Shown: positions 1 through 12,904 of the stretch, in pieces
Layout: each line of letters starts with the position of its first letter
How positions within the stretch are numbered: the stretch's first letter is position 1
From: Cinnamomum chago
Lineage: Eukaryota > Streptophyta > Magnoliopsida > Laurales > Lauraceae
Assembly: GCA_038049695.1 (NCBI GenBank)
Contig: CP142459.1
Span: forward strand, 67,076,001 to 67,140,000
Reading direction: 5' to 3'
DNA length: 64,000 nt
The notes under the pieces: generated by a model
Database searches by the model: none
Told to the model about the DNA's origin: nothing
The model's input: only the letters and a program-made list of their open reading frames with translations
Made by a program: the position numbers and the translations under genes

Positions 1-887
1 TGAATTGAATGAAGTAATAAATGAACAGTTACGAAAAGTAACCATGAAATGACTATTCTTACTGCAGTAGATGAGATTGGGGTGTTCCGGAGCCCGTGGT
101 GACACCAGTGATCTCTGATCAAGACACTGGGAGATCCCACCTTATTGGACCGAAAGGTCATTGACTGAAAAGTCATACATTGAAAAGTCATTAATAAATA
201 TTAAACATAATGAATGAATGAATATGAAATGAATATGAAATGCTTCCTTTGGGAAGAACTGAATGGAATTGAGACCAATGCTAGTGTAGTTGCCATATTA
301 TTGTCATTATTACTTGTGCTTATAATTACAGAAGGATTGTATATTGGAATTGTTTAGAACTGTTTAAATTGATGAATTTTTAGGAATTGTTAAACATATG
401 TATATATCTTGTTGAACCGTCGTGTTCATGGTATTACTGATGATATTACAGGCTCAGTTGCCCGTACCGGTCCCTCCGAGACCGTCCCGCCAGCGGAGGA
501 GGCTCATTCGCTACCTCCAGGAGGTCTAGCTGAATGGACGTGATTTGAGAGAGGATAAAATAGAGTCTTTTGGAAACTGTTTAGAATATTTGTATATTCA
601 TTTTGGTCTTATAAGTATTCGAAATGATGTCCCCTGCATTGTATTTTAAATATGCAGTGGTTGACAGTAGGAGAATTGAAACGAAGTAAAGTATATGATT
701 CGTTTTGTTACATGGTTGTCAATGTATATTATTGTATATTCCGCACTGTACATTGACAGGTACGTATGTAAGATCCCTTGTGGACTTCGGTTTAACTTCG
801 GTTAATCGGGGTTTACGGGAGTAAGTATGAACATCGCGACCCGGGGGTTAACCCTAATGACTCTGATCTCGGGTCCGGGTCGTGACA
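1..887 (+). mobile_element. Partial LTR, probably of a Ty3/gypsy element
   Basis: The stretch has no long reading frame. Its end, reading GGGTCCGGGTCGTGACA at 871-887, resembles the 3' end of LTRs of the Del/Tekay type as I remember them. A GC-rich block at 450-535 lies inside otherwise AT-rich DNA. The left end is outside the window, so a starting TG and a target duplication cannot be checked. No primer binding site follows at 888, so this is more likely a solo LTR or a 3' LTR than a 5' LTR. Confidence 0.45.
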
Positions 888-3339
888 GGGGCCCACCGTT
901 CATGAAGGATGATAAATGTGAAATGCTTTAAAATATCTTTAAAAGATTGGGAGATCATAGACACCTATTTTTTTCTTTTCTTATCCATCTATTAGGACAA
1001 AAATCAAAAGGGTTAGGGGAATCTTTCCATCTGGCAGGGGTTTTAAGGAATCCCAGCTGATCTACAAAGATCAACAGCATGGATCACTAAAACGGTTGGG
1101 CCCAGGCATTAGCAAATTGATAATTTGTTTAGGGGCCATGTCTTGTTAGTTGAAAAAGAAAAGTCACCTCTTATAATGTTGATTTGTTAGGCAGGAAATG
1201 GATTACAGTTACATGATCCCTATCTATCAGAAAATAACTAACCCTTGTAAAGATTCTTTCTTTTGGGAAGGATGTGGAAAGCTGATTTCAGTGCTTATTG
1301 TGATGGAGATAGGACAAAACCTTTGTTTGTAACTTTGAAGTGACTGCGAATGGGCATCCAAGGCTTCTTACCCTACGAACCCACATAGCTTTCCTTCAAA
1401 ATAGCAAAGGAATTGAAGACAGGAACAACATTGAATTTTCTTAGTTCATATATATTTCACTTTCTGCCTTTTCTCTATCATCTTACATTTAATCAAATTA
1501 ACCTTCCAAAGTATCATGCATCATACAACAATATTAATCTAGGGAATAAGACATAAATTAGCCAAGGGTGGCAGTGGATCATAACTATCTATATTGCATG
1601 CAATAGGATGTGGGAAAAATGGATTGGTGCCTTCATCATGGGCTCGTTCGTGAAATTCAGGGAGTATCACCTAAATGGAGGGTTGAGATGGGATCTCCCA
1701 CAATCCTTTGCTCATGGGAGAAAATTCTCAAACATCCTAACATTGGGTAGGTAGGGCTAATGACACCCACAAAATTTGACACTTATCCTATTTTAAAAAA
1801 CGAGTAGATCATGTCTTGTGGAAGAAGCAATAGAGGATTGAGAAAGGACATTGCCACATGAGAATTCTTTGTTTGTTTTCTCAGTACCTTTGACTAGACT
1901 AAGAATATGACTACGCCTAAGACTAATAATTATTTGGAATAATTCGTATCAAAAGTGGTTAAAAAAATGAAGAGTAAGTGTGAAAAATTCAAATATGCCC
2001 ATCAAATAATTACCTCTCCTTTAATGGAAACTAGCACAACCACCCGTGCTCAGCACGATACATCCATGTACTATAAATTAAATATTTGTACATTAAAAAT
2101 GTTACGTGGATTACCTCTTTCCATCCATTAAGTTGAATAAATGAAAAAAAAAAACTTAGGGAAAAAGGGAGTAAAAAGAGATGGTTGGAGCAAGAGACGT
2201 AAAAAAAGATAAAAAAAAAGTAGAACTAAAGAGGAGAATAATGGGTTGTTTGATGAAATAAGAACATGAGTGGGTAGTTATGGGGAGAAAAAGTGAAACA
2301 TTTTAGCAACAAGGGATAACTGTCAGTCAAAATCGTAATTGACAGTCAAAATCCAATCCAAAAACACTTTAAGCTTAATATAATATAATTAAATAAAAAA
2401 GATGGGAAATAAATACCCAATCCTATATCACTTTAGTAATTTAACATATTGCAAAGTCCATATCCTATCTACACCTCACCTCATATCCTTCCACCCCCCG
2501 CCTCTTTAAAAGTCCCTCCGGCGGCTCTTTTGACCTTAAAATTCCTATCTAATTTAATGCAAACAAACAGGCCCTAAACGTTAATTTAATACGTAAGAAA
2601 TCCTGCTATACTGTACATATTACACAAATAAGCCTTAAGAGGGCCAACGAAATCCAGAGTTTACTAAGTTAGATTAGCGGGTCAAAGTGCAATGAATCAA
2701 GTTGATGGGTAGAATTGCGAGAATAAAATCGACCTAATTAATTAAACCAGAACCATCTCTTAACCAGGTACTTATAAACGTCATCAGATTGATAATTTTA
2801 CTACTAATCTTAGGTATAACTCGTGAAAAGTTAAGGGGCACAACCATCAGGTGTTTGGTCCAAATCAGTCACAGAGATCAATGGACGGCTGCTAGCTTTT
2901 GAATATATAACAAACAAGCAGAAGTTAGAAAAATCTGATGGCTAACAAGGTAACTTGAGATGGAAATCAAAGGTGGGCCACCCCCAGAACGTCAATGCCC
3001 TGGTCATGCCCATGTCATCACCTATTACTAATCATGGGCTTGTATCATTATAGTTTCTTGGTTGGAGTTGGGCACTGCAGCAGCATCATCATCATCATCA
3101 TCATCATCAAATATCTAATATTCTCTTAATACAATAACACATGATGATAAGAATAATAATTGATGATGAAGGCTAGGCTAAGCTCAAAAACTACTAAAGA
3201 GATGAATCATCCGTTTCCTTCAACAGCAGCAAAATCCCGTTTCAGCTCCAAAAACATCTCATTCTACGTTTCCGTTGCTATTGGCAGCCTTGTAGTTGTA
3301 TATCATAAAAGCTCAGACCACCTTCAATCTCACGTCAAT
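888..3339. other. Intergenic DNA upstream of the NAC gene
   Basis: I see no coding region, RNA gene or clear transposon in this AT-rich stretch. It contains a short (CAT)n tract at about 3085-3109, where the triplet repeats eight or so times. The last few hundred bases probably belong to the promoter of the NAC gene, but I recognise no specific binding site. Confidence 0.5.
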
Positions 3340-3507
3340 CTCTTCTTTGTTCTATTCATTCCCTCTCTCTATAAATACAAAACCCATCATACTAACATAC
3401 ACAAAAAAAACACATACACCCATCTCTCTTCTTTGTTCTATTCATTCCCTCTCTCTATAAATACAAAAAACCCATCATACAAACATACACAAAAAAACCA
3501 CATACAC

Positions 3508-3513
<6 letters not shown>
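3340..3513 (+). promoter_or_regulatory. Tandemly duplicated core promoter with two TATA boxes
   Basis: Two near-identical units of about 86 bp lie head to tail at 3340-3425 and 3426-3513. Each starts CTCTTCTTTGTTCTATTC, contains the TATA box CTATAAATAC and ends ACACCCATCTCT. The two TATAAATA boxes are at 3370-3377 and 3456-3463. The downstream box is about 130 bp before the NAC start codon, so it is likely the main one. The units differ at only a few bases, so the duplication looks recent. Confidence 0.8.

Positions 3514-3584
<71 letters not shown>
3511..3584 (+). repeat. (TC)37 microsatellite in the NAC 5' leader
   Basis: A pure run of 37 TC dinucleotides begins at the end of the duplicated promoter and stops 9 bp before the NAC start codon. 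Given the TATA position it is almost certainly transcribed as part of the 5' UTR. Pyrimidine-rich leaders are common in plant genes, but this one is unusually long and pure and should vary in length between individuals. Confidence 0.95.
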
Positions 3585-3587
<3 letters not shown>

Positions 3588-3593
3588 AAAGAC

Positions 3594-4458
3594 ATGGGAG
3601 AAGACAATATCAAACTCCCTCCTGGTTTCAGATTCTACCCCACAGATGAAGAGCTGATCCTTCATTTCCTCTATCGAAAGGCCGCACACCAGCCATGCCA
3701 CCCTAACAGCATACCTGATCTAGATCTTGATTGCTACGATCCATGGCAGCTCAATGGTAAACAAGATAAATTGGGGTACAATTCTACATTGAAAGATATG
3801 AAAGTCTTTAGCTTTTATGATCTTTGAATTTATTTATTTATTTATTTTTAATTTGTGTGGGAGTAGGTAAGGCATTGGAAGGGGATAACAAGTGGTATTT
3901 CTTCAGTCATGTGACACAAAATAGAGTTTCAACCAATGGTTATTGGAAGGTGTTGGGTGTTGATGAACCCATTTTGAGTGGAAGTAGGACGGTGGGTTTG
4001 AAGAAATGCCTTGTTTTTTACATTGGTGAAGCTCCTGAGGGAATTAAAACCAACTGGGTCATGCATGAGTTTCATCTCTTGAATTGTGCCTCCACTGGAA
4101 GTAGTAGATCCTCTAGAAGAAAAGGAAAGCCTAGAAGGGTAAGTAATAATATTCCAAATTCCAGACACTTGTGTATGTGTACTTGTATGCCAAATTACGT
4201 TATATGACATCACATGTGGGCCCTACACTTATTTGATCCAGGCCCTTAATATGATGAGTCCCACCGTCGGCTTCTTTAATTAATGTATAATATTGTCTGT
4301 TTCCGGGGATTTGATTGAAGGTTCAGTATCATCTACCAGGAGAATTAAAATCTTCTGTGTCGGCATTGGGTCCACTCGGAAAAAGAAAAAACCAATCAAG
4401 ATCACCAAAACAAGGAATTAGAAAATTTTCTCTTACAACACATGGGCCCTCACAATTG

Positions 4459-4511
<53 letters not shown>

Positions 4512-4804
4512 AAACTGTTCTCCAATAGAACTTACACTCTGATGAATTCTCTAATGAACTGTCAGTCTCGTCTGTCCCCACTTCATTTGTTTTCTTTCCT
4601 GGTAAAAAAAGTGGGGTTTTCTTATGTGACTGATCAATTAAGTTGAGTGATTTTCAGGTCTCGAAGGAGTGGGTCCTCTGCCGAGTGTCCGAGACAAACT
4701 GCAGTTCTCAAGGAAGCTACTGTGATGAAGAATCAGAGCTTTCATGCCTGGATGAAGTCTTCTTGTCACTGGATGATCTCGACGAAATAAGTTTGCCTAA
4801 TTAG
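3594..4804 (+). CDS. NAC104: NAC domain transcription factor, XND1/NAC104-like
   Basis: Joined exons 3594-3756, 3867-4138 and 4658-4804 give 193 aa with canonical GT-AG introns and an unbroken frame. The protein starts with the NAC subdomain A motif [14 protein letters not shown] (residues 8-21) and continues through [13 protein letters not shown] and [17 protein letters not shown] to the NWVMHEFHL motif. After the NAC domain there is only a short tail ending in the acidic motif [13 protein letters not shown]. The short length, the PCHPN motif and this tail match XYLEM NAC DOMAIN 1 (NAC104). In Arabidopsis that protein restrains secondary-wall formation and cell death in xylem. The protein should act in the nucleus as a DNA-binding dimer. 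The start is the first ATG after the duplicated promoter and TC tract. Intron 2 holds a long AT repeat. Family assignment is strong. Orthology to NAC104 is inferred from remembered sequence. Confidence 0.9.
4461..4508. repeat. (AT)24 microsatellite in NAC intron 2
   Basis: A pure run of 24 AT dinucleotides lies inside intron 2 of the NAC gene, about 150 bp before the exon 3 acceptor. It can form a hairpin in DNA or pre-mRNA and should be highly variable in length. Confidence 0.95.
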
Positions 4805-4820
4805 ATTTTTCTTCTTCTTG

Positions 4821-4932
4821 ATCATCATCATCATCATCAAAGTCTTATCCTAACTATATTAGGATCGACTACATGAATTCTGTTTCTCAGTTCCAATCTA
4901 TCCTGAGTCAAAATTCTCGGATAGATTGCACT
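4821..4932 (+). repeat. Dispersed CAT-rich repeat, copy 1
   Basis: A run of ATC triplets is followed by AGTCTTATCC, then a segment including GACTACATGAATTCTGTTTCTC and a TCCTGAGT segment. The same order of motifs occurs at 59210-59326 and, in shorter form, at 60490-60575. It starts just after the NAC stop codon, so it is probably in the 3' UTR. I do not know the family name; repeats of this kind are widespread in plants. Confidence 0.65.
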
Positions 4933-7900
4933 TAAGTTCAATTAGATTAGAGGGGGTAAAAAAGGCTACGGCTTAGACTTGTAATTATATATGTACTTCC
5001 TTCTCTTTTTGAAGTGTAATATTTCTAGTCCTGTGTTATTATTGTTAGTAGCAGTTGATCATGTTGAGCAGAAGATTACTGATATACTGCTTTCAAAGTT
5101 TAGGTAATTAATGATGTCTTTGCCTTTTGTGTTGTTCTTGTGATTTTATGGAGATTGATGGGGTGAAGCACGTGTATGGATGATTGGATGGGAAGGATAA
5201 CGTGGAGAAGGTGGAGCCCAAGCAGCACTGTATGCTGTCTTTGGGCATTTGCACTGGCTTTGCTTTCTTTCCTTTTCGTTTTGGTTTTTCCTCTTCTGAT
5301 GGTCTTTGGTGCAGTCTCATTGTGTCATAATGCAAGGGACTTCTCTTTTTTTATGTTTTTTTTTCATGGGTGGTAGCTTATGCAAGCATTGCATCATGTA
5401 TGTGTCACAGGAAGAAGACAATGGCAATGAGTGTGGGAGAGGCCCCATAGAAACATATTCGGTGCTGGTCACTTAATATTTTTTCTCCTTGTAGAAATGG
5501 CCCTAGTCCACTCAATTTGAAGGTGGGCATAAGTTTGGTTTAGTTAAGATTTTGTTGAACTTTCAATTCCGTGGTGATTATTGTTTAAATTAGCACTAAA
5601 TTAAGGTGAAAATATTGATTCATGGATGGTTAGTGAGTATGATGCGGTTGGAATTACCGTAGAATGTCCCACACAATAGTCAAAAGATCAAATCGATCCG
5701 TGAAATGTAACCCTTAGCAAAACATTCTATTATATTAAATAAAATCTCAATTGAATTATGGCTACGCCCATTGTCAGATTTATCTTGTAAAAATGCTTAA
5801 TTAGAATAGGAGAGGGAAAAAAAAGGTGATCAAATCGCGTGTTTTTCACCTGATCAATGTAAAGGTCCGCTTAATTAAGTTTGATTTAATTTGTACTTAA
5901 TTATAGTTCAAAGTGGGATATGATTTTTTTTACGGTTTAAGTTTCAAATGTAGGCCCCACTAACAAATTTATACCTCAAAGAATCTGGACTTGGAGTAAT
6001 GATGAACTAATACACATTTTACACACACATGCACACTAATTTTGACCGACTAAGCAACACAATCCAAAAAGCCCTTCTAATCCCTCCCACCTTTGAATGG
6101 CCCACGAGATTAAATTTTAAGCTGTGCTATTGTCTTTTAGGGCCCCCCTAGTGATTTGGTAATGCACCCTTGTTCTATTTAAACCCCTGCACCGATCCAT
6201 TGGGACTTGTTGCAGCCCATTAGTGAGCCCCATATGGGTCACCCCACCCATGATCTCCATGGGCAACATCACCCAAGAAACAAAAGATAAGGTGGAAGTA
6301 GGACAATTATTGTATGATGTCTGCCCACTGTTACTGTAGTTGAAGTCCAAAGGAGACTGGAGACAGAAAGGGAGACATTGGAATGAGAATGGCATTAGGG
6401 AGAAGATAAGAGATTGGACAGAAGCCAAACCAACCCTATATAGGGCTTTGACAAACTAAAAACCCTACCTAAGCAACCATGATAACTTGTGATTGTAAGA
6501 CAGGAGCTCATGAGTAGAGTAGATCATACATCAACTCCATGAGGCTTTTGTACAGAGACATCATGAATGGGACCCCTTATGATTAATGTAACTCTGTCAT
6601 AGTACTCACTACTAGTCTCTTAAAATGAACTAGCACAAGCCCAAATTTGAATCATTCTAACTGTTACGTACTCGTCATTGAATTGAAATCTTAAATCTTA
6701 ATTATAAAAAAATGATGTTTTCTAAAACTGTTAAACTTTAGAGTCATGGGTCAAGGGATTATGATGAGTTAATAGAGCTAATTGAAACTTGTCATAGGTC
6801 CCATTTAGATCTTTTAATCCCCCACCTCTTTAATGATTGACAGAGCCCTAGGTGAGGCCCATAAGGAAGTCCGCATGGACAGCTACACAAAGTGTCTGAA
6901 CCTGATCAAAGTACTCCATATATATCGGGCCATGTTATACTAAGAGGTACCTCCCATGGTTTTCACGAGAGATAAAACTATAAGTTGCTTGTAGGGCCTA
7001 CTTGGATGGGCACCAATCATGGAAGGATAGTATGATGGAAAGTTCTCGTTGTAGATGTGATTTTGGGTAAAAATAATCTACACTAGATAATTACAGTCAG
7101 ATTTTCATTTAGTGGGGCGAGCGATGGTCAATTGAAAATGTCAAAATCAACGCCAACTATCAATATTCTCCACTTATTACATAGTTTAAACATATGATTA
7201 TTTATTTTTTATTTTTCAAACTAAGTATAAAGAACTCATAACCTAATAGTAACACTCAATTCCGACATAATCTTTTGAATTACAAAAGTCTTTTTCTCAA
7301 GAAATTAGTCTTTTATTTAAATTAGTGAGATGAAAATTAAATTAGCTACCACACTACAACAATAATAAAGAACTCATAGAGAACTCCAAAGAAGTAAAAT
7401 CATTATAATACGAAAATAATACCTTTTTTATTGTTTCTTAAAGCTCCTAAGAGTTCCTCTATCATAGGAAATTCAAATGAGACCAACATAACCATCAACA
7501 TCCATCATATCGTGATTCAAGAAAAAAAAATCAAGAAAATTTAATAAGAAAGCAACTAAAATTCAAGACCCAACATATAAACCAAAGAAAATCCAAGGCA
7601 TATGATTTTTTGAAGAAAAAAAATTGGAGTATTGGGTCATTCTAATTGGAAAGAAACAAAAAACATGTACAGCAAAATATAAATTACAAAAAAAAAGAAG
7701 CAAAGAAGCCAAAATTAAGAAATACAAAAAATATATCAATCATACATCAAACCCTATATATATATATTAACACAAACATAATATTAGCAAAACTAAAATA
7801 AGAAAAGTTCATTAACATTATACAAACCAAATACCTCAACGCCAAGAATGAGCAATATAACCAAAACACAACCAAAGTACCAAAACAACTTGCATATAAA

Positions 7901-9628
7901 TGGTTTCGATGTATGTGGTATAAGTGTGTATAATACAACAACTTTAATTGTATGTAGAAATTAAGAGTGGCATATATTCTCAAGAAGAAAAATATAAATC
8001 GAAGATTCAATTCATCGAATCTATGTGCAAGAAGGCATTTTGTCCATATTTATTTGATTTAAAGGTAGAAATCTCATCACTATGTCTTATTCATATAGAG
8101 AGTAGTGTTGTTGGTGAATCCAGGTGAGGAAAAAGAAAGAGAAGATAGAATCATAGAAGAAAAATGAGATTGAGAGAGAGAGGGTGGACCTTTGTGTCGC
8201 GCAATTATGTATAAGTTAGATTGTTTGAGCCTGAAGCGAAAGAATGAGAACGATTGAGTGGAAGGTTGTAAGGTTTTTCGTTCGAGAGATCTTTGAGACC
8301 GAGAGCAAAAGATTATTGATTTTTCAAACCTAGGGTGGGGCAACGACTTTACTAAAATGGGGCATGGGCCACTTTTAAGTCCTTTTGAGTCGCCTAGGTT
8401 CCTATAACGTAGGTCCGCCCCTAATTATAACCATTGACTTAGGGTTGCCTTCAAGTCTAATGGTTTCTTAAGTAATATTTTTCAAATATAAAACTCAATC
8501 CAACAATGAGTATAACTTTGATTAGTGTCAAATTACAGTAAGTGCCGATTCAAAAAAACCCAAATGAAATAGAGAAAAAAAACTATCAAAGTGACCTACA
8601 AATAGATGAAATATATAATGAAATAGCTAATTAAGGCTCCGTTGTTTAATTAAATGCCTAGGATTTTTAAGCAAAGTCTTTCTGAGAGAAGCGCTACAAC
8701 TGAAAATTTAAGGTAAATATCCACAAGGGTTCCATAGATAATCTCAAATAGAAAATTATTATCCACCGTGCTCTAAAATTAAATTCCAAATAAGTGATAT
8801 TTTCATATTTGTCTCCACCTTTGAAAATTAGATCTTTCACTCTTCATTACTTTAATACTCCTTCAATACCTCCCTCTCTTTACAATATTGACTTCCTAGA
8901 ATTTCAATATGAAAACTGGCAAATCGGGCCAAAGAATATACAAACTGTTTTAACTTGTTGATCGATCATGGTAAAAATCAAAGACAGGATAGATGTTAAG
9001 GTTCACATCATATAAATGTATGGCATGTGATGAAGTCAATAGTTACTGCTAAAGTGGCCACCACTCGTGTGAGATTCTGACCTTGAAGATGACTGCCGGA
9101 CTGGATTTCATCAATCAAATGTCAAGATCAGACAACATTGTGTTTTCCCTAACATGTATGTCAATGTGAGATAACATGATATGTGAGAAATGCTTCTATG
9201 CATACGCGTCACACTCACACAAAAAATACAGACTGTTGATGTGTGGATATAACATTGTGATGTTAACACACAGAAGCAAGCATGCACATGAGGACAAGGG
9301 GTGCATTTGACAAAATACCTGGTTTGTTAGTTGGGAATCAACTTGGTTCAGTTTCCATGAAGGCTTAATTATCTGTCATTGGTTGTAATTGGTTATGTAA
9401 AAAAGCAAAACATATGGTACAATACAACCCATCCAAAGCCATGATTATGTAAATGAGTTTCTATGAAAGCTAAGGTTCTTATTTCTAAAAGAGGTTAAAA
9501 TCGATGAAATAGAAGTTAATATCCTAAAGTAACCACCAAATAATCTCCTCTTTAATCGAAAATGAAAAGCAGAGATTGGAAATAAATCACATTCATTACC
9601 TCAGTAATTTAAATCCTACAAAAGTCAA
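4933..9628. other. Intergenic DNA downstream of the NAC gene
   Basis: The first few hundred bases may include the NAC 3' UTR. No convincing coding region follows. Open frames at 5108-5376, 6117-6428 (-), 7747-8010 (-) and 8080-8343 (-) show no domain, no family resemblance and no splice structure. The stretch is AT-rich and looks like decayed transposon DNA, but I could not fix the ends of any element. Confidence 0.5.
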
Positions 9629-10150
9629 TGTCCTATCTACAGACTCCATTGAGCTACCACTTATCCCAAAATCAATTGATGATGGAAAACGGCACAACAA
9701 CGATTTTATGGGTGCACACGAGAGTTGTATCAAGGACCTAATAATTCCAAGAGGAGACCACTTGTAAGATCATAGACCCCATTGAGCTACCACTTATCCC
9801 AAAATTAATTGGTGATAGGAAATGATGGGAAACGGCACAACAATGGTTTTATAGTCTTGTTGGTTGTGTTAAGGAAAGCATTCGGGCATCGCTCCACCAC
9901 GAGTGCACACGAGGGTTGTACCAGGGACCTAACAATTCCTAGAGGAGACTTGAACCCCCAACCTTAACAAGCTCTGATACCACTTGTAGGATCTCATACC
10001 TTATTGAACTACCACTTATCACAAAATCAATTGGTGATGAGAAACGCGGCACAACAATGGTTTTTTTTTTTTGTATATTTGTTGTGTTAGGAAAGCATTC
10101 GAGCATCACTCCAACACGAATGCATACGAGGGTTATATAAGGACCTAACA
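9629..10150 (-). mobile_element. TRIM-type mini retrotransposon with three tandem LTRs
   Basis: Three copies of one LTR follow each other: 9629-9743 (with about 50-60 bp missing in the middle), 9763-9934 (172 bp) and 9985-10150 (166 bp). On the - strand each begins TGTTAGGTCC or a variant, and the two longer ones end in CTTACA or CCTACA. The 50-bp spacer at 9935-9984 contains TGGTATCAGAGC on the - strand (9971-9982), the standard primer binding site for initiator methionine tRNA, directly next to the right LTR. The left spacer (9744-9762) is only 19 bp and lacks it. There is no coding capacity, so the element would depend on other retrotransposons. The size fits the TRIM class. I saw no clear target duplication. 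Confidence 0.75.
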
Positions 10151-11992
10151 ATATTGTCAAACCATTAATTTGGTAAGAGAATGTTACCCACGAAAATGAA
10201 TTCTATTCATACGATGGTGGAATCCTTTCCGTAATTTATGCTATGCTAAATTCTTCGATCGGACTTTCTACCAAACTCATAAGGGAGCAATTTAAGTTTT
10301 GACTGGTTCAGATTTTTTTTTTTTGGAGGCAGCAGCCCCGAGTGATGAATTTACAAAGCTAACCTCAGAAGGCAAGGAGAATTCCTATAACAGGAAGAAC
10401 AACTATACACAATATAAGATCATGCTGATGTCATATGAGATGATCAGAGTCACGAGAGTCTCATGGTTGGGTGCCTGTTGTCATATTATCATTCCTCAAA
10501 AGAGAAGAAGGAAAAAGATAAAACTCATAAGAGATTCCTGAATTTGAAAAAAGGGAGGCCACATTGAGAAATACACACATCATTTTCATCTACCATGCTT
10601 ATAATAATACTATTTACACCCTTTGCTTGATAAGCTCGTAACCACTGAGTTCTCATCATCTTCTCCTTCCAATAAAAAAAAAGAACAGAACAGGAGATTG
10701 GAAGCTGACATGTACAGTAAAGCTCCCCCTTTTGAGAAGGAGGGGGGGGTTGGGTACACATGCACTTGGGTTTGTGAGTGAGATGCCAACCTTATTTAAA
10801 TAGATGAGATGGTGTGGTTAGGCCTTGCTTGAACCTAGGAAATGATATTGTAAGTGATATGATTGCACAGGACATGCCCATGGCCCTATCTCAACTTGTT
10901 CTCAAAGCTTAGTTTGACATGGGTACTGGGCACAATAGGGAACTAGAGAATGAGACACTACTTTTCTACTCATCTTATGATGACTCTAATGTGGCCTAAA
11001 AGAGGAATTAGATGATTTGGAGCACCAAACTGTCGCTTTTGAGCCAAGCTAGTTCTGCTTTGATCCATGCAGTTATACATCTTGGAGAGTCAACTGCAAC
11101 TCATAAAAGAAGTTCCAGCCTTCATGAGAAAGAATAATCAATATTCTATGGGTAAAGTGTATATTGCTTGCAATTGCATGACATGGTATTAAATTCCGAT
11201 GATGCCTTAGGTGTCACTAAGAACTCACCCAAGTGCATGCTAACTCATTTGAGTTAAATGTTGGCTCACCTGAGTCTTATGTGACTCAGCCAAGTCACAG
11301 ACTGACTCAGTAAGAGCTGGCACTATATATAATGACTCAAATCAGAATTTAATATCTGATATCATCTTCGTAATCGCTATCTGATTTGGCCCCCGCGCCA
11401 AAAAAACATCATGCCACTCTATTGTGGGAGGGAATGTGTTACTCCAGGTGTTGTAAATCATGCACATGGCCCACATGTGTGGAGGGCCAAGGATGATTTA
11501 GATCATTCATCTGGTGGTCACACTAACTGCACGCAACATCCTTTCGAAATTTAGACTGCAAAGGGACCACAGAGGTGGAGGAATGGTCACCAAAAGGTCA
11601 AGTCCACTGAAAATACTTGGATTGGTGTAAGCGAGAATAACTAGTCAAGAATTTTCCAAAAAACGACTTGCCTTACCCAAGATGACTCGTCTGAATCAGA
11701 TTTCAAGCCATTCAGTGAAAAATCTTTGATGATAATGCAACTCAGTTTAAATTCGTTCAAGTGGCACACTAAACTAGGTTACTAGAGATTTTATTGATCT
11801 GGGCTTATAGTGAACTTGACTCAAGTTCGGCTTTGAGTTGTCTTTTGTACAATGCTAGCTGTTTGTCCTAAGGGCGTGAATGGGCTCGAACGCACTTTAT
11901 ATTAAGGATGCATTTGTATGATGAGATGATTATGTGATAGAGAAAATTATTCTAGCCTACCAATCCGTTGTTTGGTATAACGCATTTTCTTC
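10151..11992. other. Intergenic DNA
   Basis: I see no gene here. Small open frames at 10299-10541 (+) and 10525-10761 (-) have no recognisable family. Short low-complexity tracts (a T run near 10313, a G run near 10743) are the only features that stand out. Confidence 0.5.
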
Positions 11993-12321
11993 GGGGCTTG
12001 TTTGGATAAATGAGGAGTGGAGTAAAATGAAGTGAGTTTCACATGTGGAGTTGAGTGAAGAAAAGTATATTGAAATTAAAATAGAGTACTTCACTTCACT
12101 CCATTTGGATGCTTATTTTGAAATTAAGGTTTGAAGTAGAATTCTCTTTTACTCAAGGAAATAAAAGTATTTAGAGTTGAGTGAAATAGAGTACATATAA
12201 CTCACAACATTACTTCATCCAGCAGGCTAGGATCATCCAATAAGGTAGAGTTGAAATTTTTGGCTGTTAGGGCTCATTTAACTTCACTCTACTCTATTTT
12301 TTGCCTATCCAAACAGGCCCT
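11993..12321. mobile_element. Possible MITE with imperfect terminal inverted repeats
   Basis: The left end reads GGGGCTTGTTTGGATAAA. The right end, on the - strand, reads AGGGCCTGTTTGGATAGG. Next to these, GGAGTGGAGTAAAATGAAGT on the left matches ATAGAGTAGAGTGAAGTT on the right. The 329-bp interval has no coding capacity. Ends of this type are common in plant MITEs. No target duplication is visible at these boundaries, so the superfamily and exact ends are uncertain. Confidence 0.45.
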
Positions 12322-12904
12322 CAGGGATAAGGGGAAAAAATGAACTAATTTTAATTTTTCTTGATAGAGGGGATTTTGATTTTCTATTTTAAGGATAAGG
12401 ATTATCCAGGATTCCTCTCCGATGGAAACAGAAATCCATGGAGAGCGAAAACATCTCATTTTGCACCAAAGAAGTCCCAAAGGCTAGTGTTCATTTTGTA
12501 TCCTGGGTAACAGAAGAAAGATGACTGCCATCATAAGGGTTCTTGTTCAAAGGTTAGTTTTAGGTGTCAGTCACAGGATCCCACCACAGCACATTCAAGA
12601 ATCAATAGTAAGCTCAAATCAATTAATACCGACACCGAACAGAAAAGAAAAAGGGTTCAATTAAGCAAAAGAAGTTCTACATTGCAAATGAATCTTCCCA
12701 AGGCCAGAATTACTTAACGAGTAGGTGTTGCTCCATGTCAGTGGGCAAGAATCAAGTGTACAATGTTGAGATCATCCATATATCCCATCCAAGCTCAGTC
12801 ATAAACAATATATATTTCTCAGTAAATAAATAAAAGAAGGAATGTTCAATAGGTGGAACAGCATTTACATCAGCATGTACTGAAATACAATTGCCATAGA
12901 AGGA

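Noticed and set aside
3160..3657. Open frame upstream of the NAC gene on the + strand, ending in a long Leu-Ser run, and an Arg-Glu run on the other strand at 3438-3701
   Set aside because: Both are read from the duplicated promoter and the TC microsatellite. Neither has a domain, and both overlap the NAC 5' leader and first exon.
6117..6428. Open frame of 103 codons on the - strand with a TATA-like CTATATAGGG before it
   Set aside because: The protein has no recognisable domain and no homologue I know of. One TATA-like word in AT-rich DNA is weak evidence.
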